This document shows, piece after piece, positions 13,583 to 17,035 of a stretch of 17,035 bases of DNA (the first letter of the stretch is position 1; every line of letters begins with the position of its first letter). The DNA comes from an uncultured bacterium. GTDB lineage: Bacteria; Cyanobacteriota; Vampirovibrionia; Gastranaerophilales; Gastranaerophilaceae. The stretch is from the NCBI GenBank assembly GCA_949288685.1, contig CASELB010000060.1:1-17035 (forward strand), read 5' to 3'. The notes under the pieces were generated by a model, which saw only the letters and a list, made by a program, of their open reading frames with translations, was not told where the DNA came from and did not search any database. The translations under genes and the position numbers were made by a program.

Positions 13583-14572
13583 ATGGAATTAGGTATTAAT
13601 AATAAAAATAGTTTTCAATCATCTGAAAAGACAGTAAATAAACCAAAAGAAGAAAAAACTAAAATTTATATATCCAAAACACCTGACAGAGCGGCACAGG
13701 CAGCAGGAGTTATAGCAGGCACCTCCGGCATGGTTGGCGGTGCTATTCTGGGCGGACTTGTCGGTCTGTGTAAACTTCCCGGCGAACTTATCTCTTCAAT
13801 TGCAGGGCAAAATTACAGCAAAATTATTACTGACTCGGCACAGGGTTTTAAAGCCGGAATTAAAAACTCCTATGCAATAAAAGAACTTGTATTTGCTATA
13901 AATAATATAAACACCCCCGGAGTTGCCGAAGATTTGATTAAAATCAGCGGTACTCTCTCAGAAAGATTACATGAAACATTTAAAAATGACGCAGCAGCAA
14001 CTTCCGTTATTGATGAGGTTATAGACCCGTTTATTAACTCATTATCAGTCAAAAGGAACTTTAGAAGTTATGTAAGCGGAGGGGTAAAACAAACTGTTCA
14101 ATCGCCTGTAGGGCAAACTGTACTTAAAATTTTAGGACTGAATAAAAAGACCAGCAAAATAATCGGCGATATAACAGGACACATTGCGGAAGGGATTTCC
14201 CAGTCAGTTATAAATATCCAAAACTTTACTCCCGAACAGCGCAAGGCATGGGGCAAAGTATGTAACTGTCTGGCAGAAGAATTAAAAGGTTATCCGCAAA
14301 TTAAAAACTCTAAAGAAATAATAAAGGCAATAAAAGATATGGGTGCGGATTTAAGCTGGATTACAGAACCGCTTAAAAATATGCAAACAGCAATTGTTAA
14401 CGGAGCTCACGATTTAAATAAAGGACTCGGAAAAGCACCGGTAAAAACAATAGGAAAATGGTCAGCCATCGGAGCCGCTGTATGCGGCACCGCTTCTACA
14501 CTCTGTTGGCTGGGGCTTAAAAAGAGTATAATGAAGAAGGAACAAAAAAAATTTGACAGTTTAAATGGCTGA
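13583..14572 (+). CDS. Protein of unknown function with hydrophobic segments
   Basis: Not recognised. The 329 residues start with a polar, Asn/Lys-rich tail (1-35). A Gly/Ala-rich hydrophobic stretch follows at about 40-64 (AAGVIAGTSGMVGGAILGGL), reminiscent of glycine-zipper membrane segments. A long mostly helical middle (about 80-285) has no motif I can name. A second hydrophobic segment at about 293-312 (WSAIGAAVCGTASTLCWLGL) is followed by a basic end. No Sec signal peptide is seen. Start ATG 13583 has GGAG (13571-13574) 8 bases upstream. It is divergent from the lptC operon and is followed after 39 bases by the YkgJ-type gene, with no terminator between, so the two may be co-transcribed. 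Inner-membrane association is inferred from the two segments only. Confidence 0.8.
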   Translation: MELGINNKNSFQSSEKTVNKPKEEKTKIYISKTPDRAAQAAGVIAGTSGMVGGAILGGLVGLCKLPGELISSIAGQNYSKIITDSAQGFKAGIKNSYAIKELVFAINNINTPGVAEDLIKISGTLSERLHETFKNDAAATSVIDEVIDPFINSLSVKRNFRSYVSGGVKQTVQSPVGQTVLKILGLNKKTSKIIGDITGHIAEGISQSVINIQNFTPEQRKAWGKVCNCLAEELKGYPQIKNSKEIIKAIKDMGADLSWITEPLKNMQTAIVNGAHDLNKGLGKAPVKTIGKWSAIGAAVCGTASTLCWLGLKKSIMKKEQKKFDSLNG

Positions 14573-14611
14573 TATATAGAATTTCTTATTACGATGTGTT
14601 AGATTGGGTTT

Positions 14612-15220
14612 ATGATAACGCTTGAGAATTTAAAATCATACATTGAATATATAAATCTGATTGAAAACACATACTTAAAGAAATTTTTTGATATTCAAAA
14701 ACCGTATATTCATTGCAAAGAGGGCTGTGCCGGCTGCTGTCAGGTCGGAGAATATCCCGTTTCCGAACTCGAACTGATGTACATGATTGCAGGATTTAAA
14801 ACACTGCCCGCAGAAGTACAAACAAAAATCATCGAAAAAACCGACAAAATAAAAGCAGAACGCAATCCGGAGAATAAAGAAAAATATCTTTATGAATGTC
14901 CTTTCTTAATAAATAACCGCTGTTCAATATACAACAATCGTGCAATAATCTGCCGTACGCACGGACTTTTGTTTTATATAACAGACAAAGACGGAAAAAC
15001 ACATAACAAAATGCCTGCTTGCGTTAACGACGGATTAAATTACAGCGAAGTATATGACCCCGTTTCTAATACAATCTCGCCTGAAATGTGGGCAGCAAGC
15101 AAAATTCCGGTTGAACCTAAGGCATACAATATCAGCCGCGAAGTAATAATGAGTAACGCCAAGAATGCAGGATTTGATATTGATTTTGGAGACTCAAAAG
15201 CGCTTATTGACTGGCTCTAA
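14612..15220 (+). CDS. YkgJ-family cysteine cluster protein
   Basis: Member of the YkgJ (Fe-S or zinc-chelating) family, whose function is poorly known. The 202 residues contain the signature C35-x3-C39-x2-C42-C43 (HCKEGCAGCC) and a second cluster C96-x7-C104-x9-C114, where NRCSIYNNRAIICRTHG carries the usual Tyr...Arg...Cys-Arg pattern, plus Cys137. These cysteines are expected to bind a metal or Fe-S centre. Start ATG 14612 has only a weak upstream GGG. It lies 39 bases after the 329-residue gene and overlaps the rpe stop codon tail to tail by 4 bases (15217-15220). No signal peptide is visible, so it is probably cytoplasmic. Confidence 0.88.
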   Translation: MITLENLKSYIEYINLIENTYLKKFFDIQKPYIHCKEGCAGCCQVGEYPVSELELMYMIAGFKTLPAEVQTKIIEKTDKIKAERNPENKEKYLYECPFLINNRCSIYNNRAIICRTHGLLFYITDKDGKTHNKMPACVNDGLNYSEVYDPVSNTISPEMWAASKIPVEPKAYNISREVIMSNAKNAGFDIDFGDSKALIDWL

Positions 15221-15855
15221 TGTAACAGAGACTTACAGGCTGCTTTTATATCCTCTGCATTGAAAATATAACTTCCCGCAACAAGTGAATTGGCACCAAG
15301 AGATGTACAGATTTTTGAAGTTACATTATTAATCCCGCCATCAACCTGTATAATTAACCCATCCGGCGCATTTTCCTTAATCAGAGGAATTTTTGAAGCA
15401 CACTCATGAATAAAACTTTGCCCGCCAAACCCCGGTTCTACAGTCATTACAAGAACTAAATCAACATCATTTAAATACGGGTAAATACTTTCCGGCTCTG
15501 TAGCAGGTTTAATTGATATTCCGGCTTTAATACCCGCTCTGTGTATTAAAGAAATAACTTCTTCCGGTTTTTCGGCAGCCTCATAATGAAAAGTTATTAA
15601 ATCCGCACCCGCCTGTACAAAAGGATTAATAAACTTTTCAGGATTTTCTATCATCAAATGAACATCCAAAACCAGATTTGTAATCTTACGTATGGATTTG
15701 ACCACAGGAACACCGATAGTAATATTCGGCACAAAATGCCCATCCATAACATCAATATGAAGCCAATCAGCACCGGCTTCTTCAACAAGACGTATATCCC
15801 GTTCTAGATTAGCAAAATTTGCAGATAATATTGACGGCGAAAGAATTGCAGACAT
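15217..15855 (-). CDS. rpe: Ribulose-phosphate 3-epimerase
   Basis: Interconverts ribulose-5-phosphate and xylulose-5-phosphate in the pentose phosphate pathway. It is a 212-residue TIM barrel of typical length. The metal and catalytic residues are in place: His33 and Asp35 in HIDVMDGHFVPN (33-44), His66 in DVHLM (64-68) and Asp172 in VDGGI (171-175). The phosphate-binding loop MTVEPGFGGQ is at 137-146. Start ATG 15855 has a strong GGAGGTG (15869-15863) 7 bases upstream, lying inside the end of the dehydrogenase gene, so the two are in one operon with a two-base gap. It is the last gene of that run. Confidence 0.97.
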   Translation of the reverse strand: MSAILSPSILSANFANLERDIRLVEEAGADWLHIDVMDGHFVPNITIGVPVVKSIRKITNLVLDVHLMIENPEKFINPFVQAGADLITFHYEAAEKPEEVISLIHRAGIKAGISIKPATEPESIYPYLNDVDLVLVMTVEPGFGGQSFIHECASKIPLIKENAPDGLIIQVDGGINNVTSKICTSLGANSLVAGSYIFNAEDIKAACKSLLH

Positions 15856-15857
15856 TA

Positions 15858-16682
15858 CTATTCACCTCCCGATGATATTTTTTTAACTTTAGATTTAATA
15901 ATTTTATTTATTATACCCGCGGGCAGCTTAGAGACAAGCCTTGCAGCAAAAGCATCTTTACCGACAGTATAAGTCAGTTTAGGATGTTTAACGCGGTCTG
16001 CATAAGCAACTACACTCACAACTCTTTCAACAGGCGCCCCTTTTTGTCCGTTTTTATCAGCGTTCTTAATCATATAAGCCATTTCCGCCTCATACCCGCT
16101 GCAATCTTTGATAGAATTTCTATTCTGTTCAATAGACTTATTCCACAAAGGAGTTGCAATAACCCCGGGCTTAACAGAAATAACCTTAATATCACGCTTC
16201 GTTTCCATTAACAGCGAATTAAATAATATATCCATAGCCCGTTTAGATGCGCAATAAGGAGATATAAACGGAAATATCCCGTAACTTGCCATAGAACTGA
16301 TGTTAATAATTCTGCCGCCTTCCAGAATATCAAGAAGTTTCTGCGTAAATTCTATATGCCCGAAAACATTTGTATCAAACTGTCTTCTTAACTCTTGTAC
16401 CCGGATTTTTTCAATTGCTCCGGCAACAACACATCCTGCCGCATTAACAAGCGTATCAACCTTATCTGTCTTGCTCTTTATAAATTCCGCAGCATTTTTA
16501 ATTGATTCATCATTACACAAATCAATATAGAACGGGATTACATTTTCTGAAATACTTTTTATTTCGTCAAAAACACCCTGTCGTCTTACACCCGCAAAAA
16601 CAATATTGTCCTTAGCAAAATATTCGGTTAAAGCCTTGCCGATACCGGATGCCGCGCCTGTTATGACATAAGTCTTACTCAT
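15858..16682 (-). CDS. Short-chain dehydrogenase/reductase (SDR)
   Basis: NAD(P)-dependent oxidoreductase of the classical SDR type; substrate unknown. The 274 residues (numbered from ATG 16682) contain TGAASGIG (8-15) for the cofactor, NAAG (80-83), catalytic Ser near 129-130 in NISSM, Tyr143 and Lys147 in YCASK, and the PG motif (172-173). A short basic C-terminal tail (IIKSKVKKISSG) could associate with membrane. The Arg pair after the second strand (AGVRRQ) suggests NADPH preference. ATG 16682 is preferred over the adjacent GTG 16685 because AGGG lies 4 bases before it. It overlaps the 94-residue gene by 8 bases and precedes rpe. Confidence 0.9.
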   Translation of the reverse strand: MSKTYVITGAASGIGKALTEYFAKDNIVFAGVRRQGVFDEIKSISENVIPFYIDLCNDESIKNAAEFIKSKTDKVDTLVNAAGCVVAGAIEKIRVQELRRQFDTNVFGHIEFTQKLLDILEGGRIINISSMASYGIFPFISPYCASKRAMDILFNSLLMETKRDIKVISVKPGVIATPLWNKSIEQNRNSIKDCSGYEAEMAYMIKNADKNGQKGAPVERVVSVVAYADRVKHPKLTYTVGKDAFAARLVSKLPAGIINKIIKSKVKKISSGGE

Positions 16683-16959
16683 CACGCCCTATCGGTCTCA
16701 TAAGGATTACGGAGTTAAGATTTAATTGTAAAAATTCATATTTTTCAATATCTCTGTCTCTGAGCAATCTGTGCTCAAGAGTACAATTTTTTACGGCAAT
16801 AAAACTCTTTGTACTGTTGAGAATATCAGAAATAAGGCGGTTTCGTTTACCAACTTTCGGCATAAATACGTCACCTTTAATTTCATAATCATTGGTTACA
16901 ATAAGTACCCGCTCTGACCATACTCCTGAAGTCAAATTTTCTATTTTCTCATCAGCCAT
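16675..16959 (-). CDS. Small conserved-looking protein of unknown function
   Basis: 94 residues, no signal peptide, no membrane segment, no metal motif. The pattern is strand-rich: SERVLIVTNDYEIKGDVFMP, then RNRLISDILNSTKSFIAVKNC and a closing LNSVILMRPI. The run IxGxxxMP...RLxDxLN...FIAVxNC resembles small beta-barrel proteins I have seen annotated only as a domain of unknown function (DUF6812-like), a low-confidence recollection. ATG 16959 has AAGGAG (16971-16966) 6 bases upstream, and that site overlaps the stop of the preceding gene. It overlaps the SDR start by 8 bases, so the genes are translationally linked. Confidence 0.8.
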   Translation of the reverse strand: MADEKIENLTSGVWSERVLIVTNDYEIKGDVFMPKVGKRNRLISDILNSTKSFIAVKNCTLEHRLLRDRDIEKYEFLQLNLNSVILMRPIGRDE

Positions 16960-16970
16960 TAATTTCTCCT

Positions 16971-17035
16971 TTATGATAAGTAAGATTGGAACAACGGCAG
17001 ATATAAAGCCAGCGCCAATACTAATACAATACTAC
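16971..17035 (-). CDS. C-terminal end of a membrane protein (partial; possibly PilC/GspF type)
   Basis: Only the last residues are in the window: SIVLVLALALYLPLFQSYLS, then TAA at 16973-16971. The tail is a hydrophobic helix ending in ALYLPLFQ. Type II secretion/type IV pilus inner-membrane proteins (GspF/PilC) characteristically end in a helix with a YLPIF-like motif, so that family is a reasonable guess from very little sequence. The frame is open to the window edge, and its stop overlaps the SD of the 94-residue gene, which supports a real gene in the same operon. Confidence 0.5.
   Translation of the reverse strand, partial: SIVLVLALALYLPLFQSYLS

Overview
The window is AT-rich, gene-dense bacterial chromosome. 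It carries clear Shine-Dalgarno (SD) sites and a Gram-negative envelope signature: LptC plus an OstA-repeat protein for lipopolysaccharide (LPS) export, and AnmK for peptidoglycan recycling. The low GC, the gene set and the style of the unrecognised proteins suggest a gut-type non-photosynthetic relative of cyanobacteria (Melainabacteria/Vampirovibrionia, Gastranaerophilales). That placement is an inference from memory and not proven by any single gene.

Layout. Bases 1-537 have no gene but hold a foldback element, mini-hairpins and a REP-like (repetitive extragenic palindromic) repeat, followed by a terminator at 538-563. Bases 628-2261 (+) carry hpt (purine salvage), an overlapping CMP-sugar cytidylyltransferase gene and a small secreted coiled-coil protein, closed by a strong terminator. 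Bases 2304-3063 are a second gene-free island with a related REP-like repeat, other palindromes and a possible 20-residue hydrophobic peptide. Then on + come anmK (3064-4179), a hicA-hicB toxin-antitoxin pair (4245-4777) and uvrA (4871-7726).

Bases 7731-13441 (-) look like one five-gene operon read right to left: lptC, an OstA-like gene, a TPR (tetratricopeptide repeat) gene, dprA and topA. Gaps are 9, 14 and 10 bases, then a 4-base stop/start overlap. It links LPS export to DNA processing and supercoiling genes. Two + genes follow: an unrecognised 329-residue protein with hydrophobic segments, and a YkgJ-type cysteine-cluster protein. The window ends with a minus-strand run read right to left: the tail of a membrane protein (possibly a PilC/GspF-type C-terminus), a 94-residue protein, a short-chain dehydrogenase and rpe.

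Most notable signals: (1) a consensus hicAB promoter placed so that transcription should start at the hicA ATG (leaderless toxin mRNA), overlapped by an inverted repeat, while hicB has a full SD; (2) two diverged copies of an intergenic repeat, with paired (compensatory) changes in a hairpin stem, bracketing the 628-2261 genes; (3) two overlapping palindromes sharing a middle arm on the -35 region of the lptC operon; (4) the mixed lptC-to-topA operon. No tRNA, rRNA, CRISPR array or recognisable insertion sequence was seen. No complete new system is evident, and the candidates listed are small-scale.
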